64,000 nucleotides of DNA, taken from NCBI GenBank assembly GCA_964017185.1, contig OZ024875.1:33365456-33429455 (forward strand), given 5' to 3'. Below, one piece after another: positions 1 to 26,000 of the stretch. Position 1 is the first letter of the stretch; each line of letters starts with the position of its first letter. The notes beneath the pieces were generated by a model. It was not told where the DNA came from and did no database searches. It saw only the letters and a program-made list of their open reading frames with translations. This DNA comes from Rugalucina vietnamica (taxonomy: Eukaryota; Mollusca; Bivalvia; Lucinida; Lucinidae). The translations under genes and the position numbers were made by a program.

Positions 1-345
1 ATACTGAATTAATATCTCCTGTACTCTACAGTAGTAACTATACCGTAAGTTATTATCCAAGTTCACGACTATCTGACGCTCAGTCAATTCTTGAATGGTT
101 TCATTTTCTGATGTAATGAGATTATATAATAGGCTTAACTGTCTTTTGTGAAGTTCAGCTTCAATAGGTAAAGCACCAAGAAGTAGATACACCGCGCTTG
201 TTGCTGTTCTTCCTGGTAATGACTGAAACCTCCTAAGGTTGCTAATATGAAATCTAGATAAAATGCTCATTCTGATTTTCAATCGTATTATGCGGTTGGA
301 TGCGTCTACCTGCAAAACCAAAACGAGGACCAGTTTAGATGATCT
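1..345 (-). mobile_element. LINE reverse-transcriptase ORF fragment, runs off the left edge
   Basis: The minus strand is open for about 115 codons from near 345 to the window start. It reads like the C-terminal part of a LINE ORF2 protein: a stretch around FQSLPGRTATSAVYLLLGAL, then LPIEAELHKRQLSLLYNLI, then a LDNNLRYSYY-like tail. The pattern 'LP.RTA..AVY.LLG.LP.EA.L.KR.L.L' is common at the end of molluscan LINE reverse transcriptases. No start codon is present and a stop lies just upstream (near 350), so this is a 5'-truncated piece. It lies downstream of the last visible SLC6 exon, so it is probably intronic. The clade of LINE cannot be decided from this piece. Confidence 0.7.
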
Positions 346-837
346 ATCTACACACGTTCCTTTTTTCTCAAATTGTCACTGATCTTGGAAAAATCTATAT
401 CTTTAATTATGTTTTCAAGGGAGCGAACTTTGCACGGTTGTAACTTAATAGCATTACCAAGCAAAATAGCTTTAATTATGATTATTGAGAGATTTGGTGA
501 TAGATTGTCATTTAAATTATTAAATATATTTTATAATTTGCGTAGAAAATATATCTATGGTGCTTAATGGTTTTAATCCTGTCAAAATATATACACAAAC
601 ATTCGCGCCATTTAATTATAAAACATAGTTTTGTATATTAATGGGAAACGAAATACATGTTTAAAGTCGTACGTCTCTGTACGCACCACAACAGAATCAA
701 ATATCGCCTTGGACGATTCAATTTATCTTTGATTCCCGTTTTGCCGGGAAACATCAACTGAACACAGAGGGGCATGCTAGAGAGGGAGAGATTCTGAATC
801 TGAATAGTTTACTGATGAAAAGCCAAATGACATTATT

Positions 838-1470
838 TCACCAGTGCTTCCGGGAGAAATTAGTCCCTAAAACGCACGAGTGAAGCGAACTTGGACACAT
901 AATCATCTGACATTTCAGCAGTAGAAACAGAGAGTCAGGGAGGTCATTCCAGTCCCTGATAGTTTGGGGAAAAGAAACACTACATTTATAGGCCTCTATA
1001 CTAGCAGATGGAAGCTGAAATGCCTTGGAGTGACTATTTCTACAACGCCTAGTCTTGGAGATAAGGTCATCTGTAGATATTCTGGCTTTACCCTTTAGAC
1101 CTTTGTATAGCGATTTAAGTCGATTATCTGTCCTCCTTTTCTTGAGAGATTCCCATTTGAGTTGTTCAAGAATGCCAGTCATACTTCCTTCCTCGCCGAA
1201 AGTGTACAAATCTAGCTACAAATCTAGCGGCACGATTCTGTACCTTCTCCAATTCCTCCTGGAGGCCTTTAGTATGAGGATCCCTAACAGAATTTCCATA
1301 TTCCAGGACTGGGCGCACGAGTCTTTTATAAGCTGCTTCTTTAACAGCTTGGGGGGGGGGGGGGCAAGAAAATTAGTAAGTTTCTCCTCAAGAATCCAAG
1401 TGTTCTGTTGGCTTTTAGTACAGATGTTGGTGATATGGGTCATTTGTAATTGTTACAACTACTTAATGTC
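838..1470 (-). mobile_element. Frameshifted C-terminal relic of a second LINE reverse transcriptase
   Basis: Two minus-strand frames together give a typical ORF2 C-terminus. The upstream part (1443-1216) contains HITNICTKSQQNTWIL and NFLAPPPPK in one frame. The downstream part (1209-838) contains LEQLKWESLKKRRTDNRLKS, SKTRRCRNSHSKAFQ and the hallmark SFPQTIRDWNDLPDSLF. The 'F.R.I.DWN.LP' ending is characteristic of jockey/CR1-type reverse transcriptases in invertebrates. A poly-G run at 1361-1373 sits in the frame and may be where reading was lost. The element is broken and is not the same as the fragment at the left edge. Confidence 0.72.
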
Positions 1471-1714
1471 TTGATATTTAAAAATTGCTATCAACATTTT
1501 CCATCATCGAGGGTACGAGATTAAAAATATGTATCGCACTTGAAACACCTTCAGCATAATTTAATTTTGCATGAAACTGAATATTTTGAGCCAAGGTTCT
1601 AGGCAGTTTTAAGACATGCACTAAATTTATTGGTATACCAGCTCTTAGGTCAAAATAATTATTATTACCTTATATAAATATGCGTTTAAGTTGCAGGAAA
1701 CCGGAGTAAAACAA

Positions 1715-1912
1715 ACTCAAAACTGGGGTTTGCAGAGGTATACCAATTTTTATTATTTTTGCTCCAAAACATAGATTGTGTGTACTCGAGGCGGTTCTAA
1801 CGTGTATCCACAATCTATGTTTTGAGCAAAAATAAGAAAAATATCAAAATTTTCCCAATGAATTTTTACGGCTGAAAATAATTCCATATTGCATGGGCAA
1901 GTTTTCGTAATT
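1715..1912. repeat. Foldback element family C, copy 1
   Basis: Inverted arms around ATAGATTGTG/CACAATCTAT (about 1750-1786 and 1803-1840) enclose a short loop. The same arms, with the flanking GCATGGGCAAG-like tail, recur at 18815-19045 and in degraded form at 37905-38110. The right end reaches the splice donor of the adjoining SLC6 exon (exon end 1915). Confidence 0.75.
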
Positions 1913-1914
1913 AC

Positions 1915-16237
<14,323 letters not shown>

Positions 16238-18480
16238 CTCTGTCAGGCAAAAGTTGAAAACATATAGTATGAAACAGAAATTTTGATGAACATTTTATTT
16301 AACACATTCATAATCTCTTTTTTTCTTCATATTTTCACATCTATTTTATAATAGTCATGGAAAACCTCTAGAATCACCCAATTTAATATTCAATATTTTT
16401 AGCCAAGATGTTCCTACATTTTAAAACGCATACCAAATATATATTTCTCTAAAACCTATTGTACAGAAGTGTCGACATAAGTTTGCCAAAACAAAAAAAA
16501 TCAACTATGATAATAAATAAGATTATTCAGAGCAAACAAAATGTTCATAAACTTTTTTATATTTATTTGTATAAGCTTGTAGAGATGTTTGTTTTTTACC
16601 ACACAAAAAATAGAAATAAATAAAAATTGGCCTGGCCTTAGAACTTACTGTTTTATCTATAGCAATTTCCCATGTTTATAACTGAAACAAAAGCCGACTG
16701 TTCTTGAAAAATACCTCTAGAAGAAGTTCCACCTAACTGATTAAGACATAAATATTTAGATGTTTGCGATAACCGACAAAAAACTTGATGCACGGTTCCA
16801 ACTAGTGCAATTTTAGACAAGGGTGTAGTCTAGGCTACTGAAAACAGCAAACGCGCTGGAATTACATTTAAAAGTACAACCTTAAAGAAGGGTGTACCTG
16901 GTCTGTTATCTTCATAATCCCCTCTCCAGAAGGGATACTCTTTAAGAAATGAAAATAGATGCAACTGTAAAAATGCAAAAATAAATAAATAAAAATATAA
17001 AAAAGATAAAATAAAATCAATTGATTTTCATTAATTATCAAAAAATATTTTATTGCAATAAATAACTATAAAAATTATAATATTCGTAAAAGAGTTTAAT
17101 ACTAATATAGTACTGTAACCGGTATTTAAATTGAAATTTTGAATATGTTATAAAATTGTATGGTCAAACGAAAAAGTTAATATTCATTAGGATTACAAAA
17201 ATTAAAACTCTGTATGGTATAAAAGCAGACAGTTTGCATAATATAAAGCAAAATGTGTATAATTGTTACTACAATAAAAAAAAATATGATATACTTACTT
17301 GCTCTTTAAGTATCCGTTCGTTGGCTTGAAAATTATGGAATTATTGATGCTATCATCTTTTCATATTTTTCTTGCTTAAAAGTCTAAACCATTATCTAAA
17401 TTCAGGCGATCTAGGTTTACAAAAAAACGTATGTGCTATTTTCAGTGTTTTCAATATCAGTGATTGTTTATTTAACTCTCAATTAGTGAAATATTTTCCT
17501 GATTATTCAAAACAAGAAATATTCTGCTAGTTCCGCATTATTAGGTAAATGTCATTAGTACTTATTATGATAATCCATGACATTTTTTCTAGCAATTGTG
17601 ATAATTATATAACAACACTGTGACCTAAAATATTTTGTTTTTGTTTGTTGAATAGTTGTATGTATGTTTCCATTTAATTGGAATCACTTTAAGAGAAAAT
17701 ATCGTACTGTCGGTCGGTCGCTACTGTGTGAAAAACCAAACATTAGCACGGCAAACGTAAACGCGCTTTTGTGCAAGCCATTCTTCAGATAAAACCTCCT
17801 TTTTAAGTTACATTTTGTTTAATTTATTGGTAAATGCAATATTTACCATGGCCGGGTTGCCCTGCCAAGCCCGAGTATTATCAGGCTGATACATATACAC
17901 GCTGATAATAATTTCAGCCTGTCGCATATAATATATGTCGAATTTCGACTTTTTGGTGTGTGTTTCCTAAAAACGTTATTCTGGCAGCCTAGCTGATTTA
18001 TGAAATTAATTTCGGCCACATCTTGTCAGTCAGAATCTACAATAAATATTGTGTGCCCGACGGAAATTCAGCTCTGGCTGTTAAAATGCAAACCCAAAAT
18101 ATTCCCGTGTACTACAGTCTCATTTTGACAATTTTAAGAAATTGTTACTGCTGTGACAGGCCAAAATACATCATTTTTGTCCTTAGGGAGTGAATGAGGC
18201 CGAGTATTTCCTAGGTGTCTGCATGTGGACGTTTTACATGTTTCACGGCGCTGTTCAAATATGACCGCCAATGGTTCAGTTTAATCTATACGAGTAAGCC
18301 TGACGTCTTTATACAGTAGTGTCTACTTGCAATATCGTTGCCGAGTACGTCGTTGCTGAGTACGTTAAATATCCTTGCGGAGTACGGTGTTGTCGTTATA
18401 ACAGTTTTAAAGAAAGAGTTATCCTTATTTTTTTAAAAAAGAAGCTATTTTAAGCTAATTATAAATAGAATCGTCTCTCT
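16238..18480. other. AT-rich sequence upstream of SLC6: no gene seen
   Basis: This 2.2-kb stretch is strongly AT-rich. It should contain the SLC6 5' untranslated exon and promoter, since an acceptor-like TGACAG sits 2 bp before the coding start. I cannot place a TATA box or first exon with confidence. No open frame of note. Confidence 0.4.
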
Positions 18481-18484
18481 TTAT

Positions 18485-18765
18485 ATGGGGCATAGGCAGA
18501 CATGTGACACCGCAACACGCGGGCTATTCCGTTTGCATCGAAAAATGAGATATAAAATAAAAATCACTCCCAACGCTCATAAAAATGAAAGTGGGCTCAC
18601 TCAAATTTTAATGATGGGAAAATCCATATATGAATGTGCCTGTCTATCATTGCCATACGTTTTCAGGGGCATCGGGATGAGTTGATTTTATTTCATTTTC
18701 GGTGAACTTCCTTCAAGCAAAGAATAGACCCAGATGGGACGCCGCCTCACAGCTGGGGATGTATC
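18485..18765. repeat. Dispersed repeat F, copy 1
   Basis: The block AAAATAAAAATCACTCCCAA, then AAAATGAAAGTGG, TGATGGGAAAATCCAT and the hairpin half CAGATGGGACGCCGC recurs at 28300-28425 and 49450-49655. In the 49-kb copy the GCCCCAGATG and CATCTGGGGC arms form a complete hairpin. Confidence 0.7.
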
Positions 18766-18814
18766 ATCTGGAAAACATGTCCGTGTAATGTATACCCCCT
18801 TGAACCCCACTTTT

Positions 18815-19045
18815 ATATAGCAAAACTGGGGTAGGCAGGTGTAAACATATTTTTCTTATTTTTGCTCCAAAACATAGATTGTGGGTACTCGATAGAACCG
18901 CCTCGCCGAGGCGGTTCTAACGTGTACCCACAATCTATGTTTTGAGCAAAAATAAGAAAACTAGAAAAAAAAATCTACAGAAAATTTTAATTTTTTACAA
19001 CTTTAAAAATCTCTGTATATTGCATGGGCATGTTTTCGTAATGTA
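18815..19045. repeat. Foldback element family C, copy 2 (best preserved)
   Basis: Arms at about 18850-18904 and 18905-18960 are almost perfect inverted copies: TTATTTTTGCTCCAAAACAT, then GAACCGCCTCG meeting CGAGGCGGTTC at the centre. The GCATGGGCATGTTTTCGTAA tail matches copy 1 next to the SLC6 donor. Confidence 0.88.
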
Positions 19046-20051
19046 CTATTTGCCTATACGTCCCACAAAGAAGACAACAGTCCTATGAGGGCTAACCGTG
19101 GTATCAGTAGTATCAGTGGTGCCCATTAAATGGCAGACAAATCTAGAGCAACGACCTCGGTAATAAGCACCGATCCATCATATTTCATTTAATAGACATC
19201 GTCACTTAAAATATACTGCACAGCCAAAGAAAATGTCGGATTCATGCATATGTTTTAACACGCCCAGATAATCAAATACCGATTCTCTTGACAGGAGCAT
19301 ATTCCGTTATATCAGCAAGAAAGGCTTATTTGATTCAAAATTCAGTGTTTTACAAGTTGTTAGATCACCGAATGCTTTTGTTTATGGTGTTCGCGTTTTT
19401 ATTTGTACTGTCCTTCTCTATGTGCAGCTTTCACTATGAATGAGTACAACAACCAGCGGACCCAAACAGTCTTCGAGCATCTTTTGTAGAACGTTTAGGT
19501 CGTATCTCTATAATGCAGTGGTGTTGAAATAATTAAGTCATTACAATCTATAACAACTTTATTTAACAGACATAAAACACAGACATTTAGTGAAAAGGTG
19601 ATGTTTTATAGGTGTGTACGTTTTAAGGAATGTTTTCGTCTTGGAAAAAAGCACAAATATCCCAGTGTAGAGCTTGTGAGCGCACTGAATAATGGCTTAG
19701 TATAAAAGATCCATCCGTATTGTACAAAGTTTAACGTCAGTCGAGACAACACAAACAAAAACACCACCACGTGTTCTCTAAGTAAGGATGTCATTTTATC
19801 CTTTCCAAAGGAGAGGATTTTGACTCCCACTGTATAAGTTCCTGGTCGTTCTCGCCTTCTACGTTCCAGTTGCAGAACGTCTTAAAAGACATACATTTCG
19901 CTGGAACAGTGTATCATTTGCGAGTGCGCATAGTTTGAGGAATGCTTCACGTACATGTAATGTTATTCTTTATGAATAATTTTTGCGACGATCTATCGTT
20001 CAAAATCTCGTAAACAATGCATAAGAATGTGCAACACCAAATGGCAGTCCT

Positions 20052-23000
20052 TTAAACTTTCAGTGCCTGAGGTATTTGAAGTAGAGCTCTAGCGTCATTC
20101 CTGTCCGCCTTCTTAATTCTCACATCTCTAAGCATCCTGTGTAAACACTTCTTCTTATGGTGATCCCATCGCATTTGGGATGCCAAATTCTCTTGTAGAG
20201 CCTCGTTAGAAGGATATGGGTACGTCTAAAAAATGAAATAAAAATGTCTTCACTTGAACTTGCCATAACATACATTCAAGCTTTCATAAAGTTCAGAAAT
20301 CTTCAAATTATATTATTTCATTTGTAATCACCCAGTAGGGATATCATTTGATGTTTTTGTCTTCGTGATTTATCAAAACTTAATTTTACTTGTGTTGACC
20401 CATACTTAGATTGGCGACATTAACCATATACTCGTCTAAAACATAAACGACCAATGCATCTGTTGTAACAAAAATATTTTACGAGAACTTACAGCTTCTC
20501 TGAGTTTGACAATGTGTTTATATGTTGCATGTTCCATGAAGAATTTCTTCTCTATCATAACACACTCTGCACCATTGCTCACCAGACTGAAGTTAGGCTG
20601 TCCCTCAAACAGCATCTCGGCGAGACCCTGTTCAAACGAAGACACAAATTGTACTTGAAATGTGTTCAAAATGTTAAAGGCAAAGGAAAATATAGATATG
20701 TTAGAATGAAAAAAAAATGTTATTGGCATTTTACTAAATTTATGACATCTCTAATTCTCTATTATTAAAATTAAGCAAACCTTGATTGAAAAGGTACAAG
20801 TAGGCAAAGATCAGGAAAAGGCGCAATCAGAAAGAGATTCCCACTCCAAAAACCGAGGTGGGAAAAAACCAAACTAACAATCAGGCACTTATACCATGAA
20901 ACATATCGTAAGCCGAATGAGCAGCTATTTTCCCAATAGGTGGCCACTCAGTTACCTTAACTTAATTAAAAATATGAAAACATACATAAGGCGCCAACAG
21001 CACAAAAAATTTTAAACACCAAGACATAAAACAAAAAGAACCACCACGGAAGTATCGCCTTGGAACGATCAGTAACACAAAGTTACTGGCGGGCTTACAC
21101 CGGTTTTACAGGATCCTAACCTCACCCTCAGCTTCTGCAGTGAATCCGCATTGGTTTAAAACCTCAGCTAAAGTAGCTTATAGCTATGAATACTGCCATG
21201 TTTCTTATGCCCTCGAAAACTATTTGAAATCAGAAAATGCCTGGACAAGGGTTCTATGGGAACTGAAAAAAAAAAGAAAAGCGCGAGAGGAAAAGTTATG
21301 TCTAAGCTATTACTATGCTACTTACAAATGTCTGTCCTTTAGTAAGATTCTTCACTTCAACGAACACAGATTTGTTTTCTCGTATCTTTTCCCTCAAATC
21401 AACCATATCTGGTTCATCAATTGTAGGTAGAGACATCTGCTGCCAATCATCAATCTTTTGAGCTGTTTCATCATTAACGTCTACGTGGCTGTCATCTCTG
21501 ATTGACATGACGCTGCTTCTCCTGGACGTGCTTCTTCCGTGGGTGGATGCGGAGTCTCCTCTGTTACGAGGACCTGGTAATTATGACTAATAACGTTGAA
21601 GACAGAAAATAAGTAAGTGGATGGATACAGGTAACCATCTATGACGAGGTGAGGTTTTGTTTTGTAAATAGATAACGAAATGCCATATTGGAAGACATTA
21701 AAGTGGTTACTTTACTTATACTTTTTCATGATATAAGTAAAAATGAAAAGGTACAAGTAGGCAAAGATCAGGAAAAGGCGCAATCAGAAAAAGATTCCCA
21801 CTCTAAAAACCGAGATGAGAAAAAAAAAAACTAACATTCAGGCACCTATACCATGAAACACACCGTAAGCCGAATGAGTAGCTATTTTCCCAATAGGTGG
21901 CCACTCAGTTACCTTAACTTAACTAAAAATATGAAAACATACATAAGGCGCCAACAGCACAAAAAATTTAAACACCAAGACATAAAACAAAAACAACCAC
22001 CACAGAAGCATCGACTTGGAACGATCAGTAACACAAAGTTACTGGCAGGCTTAAACCGGTTTTACAGGTACCTAACCTCACCCTCAGCTTCTGCAGTGGT
22101 TCATAACATTTAGTTAGTTATTCGGTCCTCGTGGTGAATCTCTAACTAGTCAATGAATCATCAAGAACAAACAAATAAATCATGATAAAAATCCTGATGA
22201 ATCAAAAACCAGGACTCACAGATTGAGTAAGCTGCCCGATGATGGAGATCCCTGGGCGCCGAATAACCTGCTAACTCCGGAGCAAAAGAAAAACACCAGT
22301 TGGACCCCGGTGGGCCAAGCAACAGACAAGAAGCTCCGGCCCCAACCAACTAAAATGAATAGCTTTATGTCGGGGCCATCATAGAGTCTGATGGGAAAAG
22401 TAGGAAAATCTTTCGTCGCACACTCCAATCAGAAAATTACAATTATCAATATGAATGCTAAAATGCATTTGGCCGATGAAAACAGACCTGGCATTCATAT
22501 TTGTAACGGTAATAATGTGAGTCTACAGTGATTGATTTTTTTTTTTCATTTTATATGATACTTTATTGTATTTCATACTTAACAATGTGAATATTGTAAT
22601 TATTATTTTCGAAAAGCCTTCGATACATTTGTTGATTTGAAAATTAGTTCAATTTAAAACTAGCATTTTCAAGCTTACCTCCTCGAGATTTCAGCATAAA
22701 GGGACCCTGGAATGCAAATTAAATTACGACAGTATCTTACAATATGCAGGTATGTTAAAGTTCTTATATCTTATAATATATCTTGCCTTTGGAGTAAAAC
22801 TGATGCTAGGTTCAATGCGCCTTTAGCAACATACTAGGAGTCCTTTTCATACATTAAGTGTTTTTCGAGTCCAGTTTATATAAAATATATATGTACTGAA
22901 TTTGGAACCGCAAACATTGCAGATAGCCACGACCATCTTAAAAGAAACAGTTTACCCTTGTTAGAATGTTAGAACTTCTTTTGTCCCAACAGGTTATTTA

Positions 23001-26000
23001 TTGGCGGACAAATATGCATTTCTTTTATATGTATTGTTTCTATTAGTATAATATTCTAACATTACCTACCCTTTCAACCATCTTTGAAAGATTAATATTC
23101 TGCAGAGACATTCTTCTTCTTTTAGACTGCGCTGTCACTCCGGTGGCACTGCTGTTTCCTGCCTCAGATCTGGTCTCGTCCTTGTCCGGCGGTAATGTGT
23201 CCGCAACTTCTACCATTGCTCTGTTCAGAGTGTTCTCATTCATATACTGGGAAATGAAAGTTTGTTTTATTTAGAAACTATGGGCTGACTGGTAACCGTA
23301 GATATCTGTTAAACCAAAACATACGTTTAGATGTGACAAATCTCTGACAGACACCACTTAAGGGGATGCCAATTGTCAAAAACTAACACTTGTATAGTTT
23401 TTACCTGTATAAAGAAAAATGACATTTTTTTCTAAGGAGACTGGGCATTCTTGACACATTCTTGTATGAGTCATTCAAACATCGAATACATATTCTTTTA
23501 TGCCCCAAACCTCAGCTCTAGAGGGCTCAGCAGCACGCTTATCAGCATTGTTCCAGGCACCTCCTGGTTTGATTCCATTGTCATCCGTCTGGCATGCCGG
23601 ATAAATTTTACTAAAAGCTTTCACCGTAAACATGATCTCCAATGTCTTGACTACAATCTGTGAAAGTATTTTGAACAAAAAGTCAATATTTTGGGAGAAA
23701 TCATACTATTTACTGTATCTGCTGTATAAGGTTTTCAGCATATATGATAAATACCATGTTTTACCCAGAAGAAATCATCTCCGAGTGGACAAACTTTCAC
23801 AGATTGTAGTCTGGCATTTGGAGATCATGTTTATGGTGGTAACGTTTAGTAAAACTTATCCAGCATGCCAGACAGATGACAACGGAATCAAACCAGGAAG
23901 TAACTTGACCAATGCTGATAAGCGTGCTGCTGAGCCCTCTAGAGCTGAGTTTTTGGGCATAAAATAATCTGTATTCGATGTTTGAATGACTCATACAAGA
24001 ATGTTTCAAGTATATCCAGTCTCCTTGGAAAAATTGTCATTTTTCTTAAATACAGGTAAAATTATACAAGTATTAGATTTTAACAATTGGCATCCCCTTA
24101 AGATATTGAGGCTCTTATTTGTTCTCTTACCAGTTACCAAAATAATACATGTTTAGACCTAAATTTCAGTATATACTTATATGGGGTTCAGAAACTTTTT
24201 GGTGTCACAGAATCAACAATGGAGTTACTTATCATAACAGTTTCTGTCTCCAACTTTGTGTTTTAAGACGTTTTCTGTCTTATAAAGTGTGCTTCAAGAC
24301 CCTTTCCTGTCATTCACATTACATGATTCCATACAATTTCTGTTTTCATCGCTGTGTATCATGTAACTGTTTCGCATACCTCTTCACGCATTTGTTTCAG
24401 TTCATTATAACTGTCATTGGTCGCTACATTTATCTCCGGTAGGGCATAATATCTGACCAAGAGGTTCTGGTCATCCACCTCACGTTTCTGCTCTTCGTGT
24501 AGGAATTTCAGCTGTTCCTCATGGCTCAGATAAGTTTCATTTTTCATCATGTTCATGACTGAAGGAGAAAAGAGCTTTTTGTGAACCACTGCAGACGCTG
24601 AGGGTGAGGTTATGGCCACGTAAAACTAGATTAAAGCCGCCAGTAATTTTATTACGATACTTCTGCGGTGGTTCTTACTGTTTTATGCTTTGGTGTTGAA
24701 TTTTTGTGCTGTTTACGCCTTATGTGCGTTTTCATATTTAAGTTTGAGTATCTGAGTGGCCGCCTATTGTGAAATAGCTGCTCACCCGGCTTACGATATG
24801 TTTTCTGAGTATACGTACCTAATTGTTAATTTAGTTTTTTCCCACCTCGGTTTTTGGTTTTGGAGTCGGGAGTTTGCGCGAGTGACCTCTGTGTTTCATG
24901 AATGTACTATGTCGTTTACACCATTTGCTTTTGATGTCTTGGCTTTGAGGTCATACTTTCTATCTGAATTCACTACTTTCCAGTTATTGCTCATAGATTA
25001 TTTTATTGAAATATGTTTAACAAGGAAGCCACCCATACTGCATTTTCTTGTGTGTCCAAAATTTTCAAATAGTGATTTGCAACGTTTCCATGATGAAAGA
25101 ACATTTAAAGTAGCAAAGTCGTGTACTTTCGTCTCTGAATTCCGGTTTCCTTTCCACTTTAGGCATTGTAAGTGCTTTCACCGACTGCAGCTTTTTCAGT
25201 ATGCTAGCACTACCCTGGAAGAAAATGGTTATCATTAATTCTAATTTATTGATATACAGTCAAGTCAGTACTTAAGTTTGCACTTTTTGTACACTTGGTA
25301 CACACTGTTCTATATTTTTAGTTGTTTTAATTTATTTATAGAACAAAATGTTGATTGCCCATAGTGTGATTTACATTAACACTGTCTACTTTTTATTCTA
25401 ATCGGTTTTGTTGTGAGTCTACGAGTAAATAAGAAAACAGTAACAATAAAAGTATAGTATAGTTACCGATCGAATGATGAAGATCCATTCACTTGTGGTG
25501 CTGTCTTCTACAAGGACGGTACCTCTTCTGTCAACGAAATAAAATGTCATTAGGAAAATCTGGCAAGTGGATGCCAACCTCATTAGCATGCGATGGTACT
25601 GTATTATTTAGATACGAAGAAGCGAACACATTTCTGCTGAATTTAACATCTTTGTGGCAAATATTTTGGTACTAATGGTCTTTTTGAGGGCCACCACTGG
25701 ATCGTTTGAAAATAAAATATGTTTATATAACAAGCGAGGTGTATAATTGTTTTAGGGATGATATGAATAAATTAAGTGTAAAAGAAGCGTGATTACTTAC
25801 TTGAAGAAGCTGAATATGCACTTCTTGGGATTTTCTATGAGTTTTTCAACAGGCCAGCCATCCAAGAAGTTAATTGACCTGAAAATGAAATGGATCTGGT
25901 TATTATTGAATATAGATGGGAACAGTGCAACATGTGATATTGTAGATTATCCCCCCAACGAATGAAGCTTTGCAATTATATCTTTTGATAGAAATTAAAC

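Noticed and set aside
24756-25238. 160-codon plus-strand frame
   Set aside because: It runs from repeat B across CNBD2-like exon 11 on the opposite strand, so it is a shadow frame.
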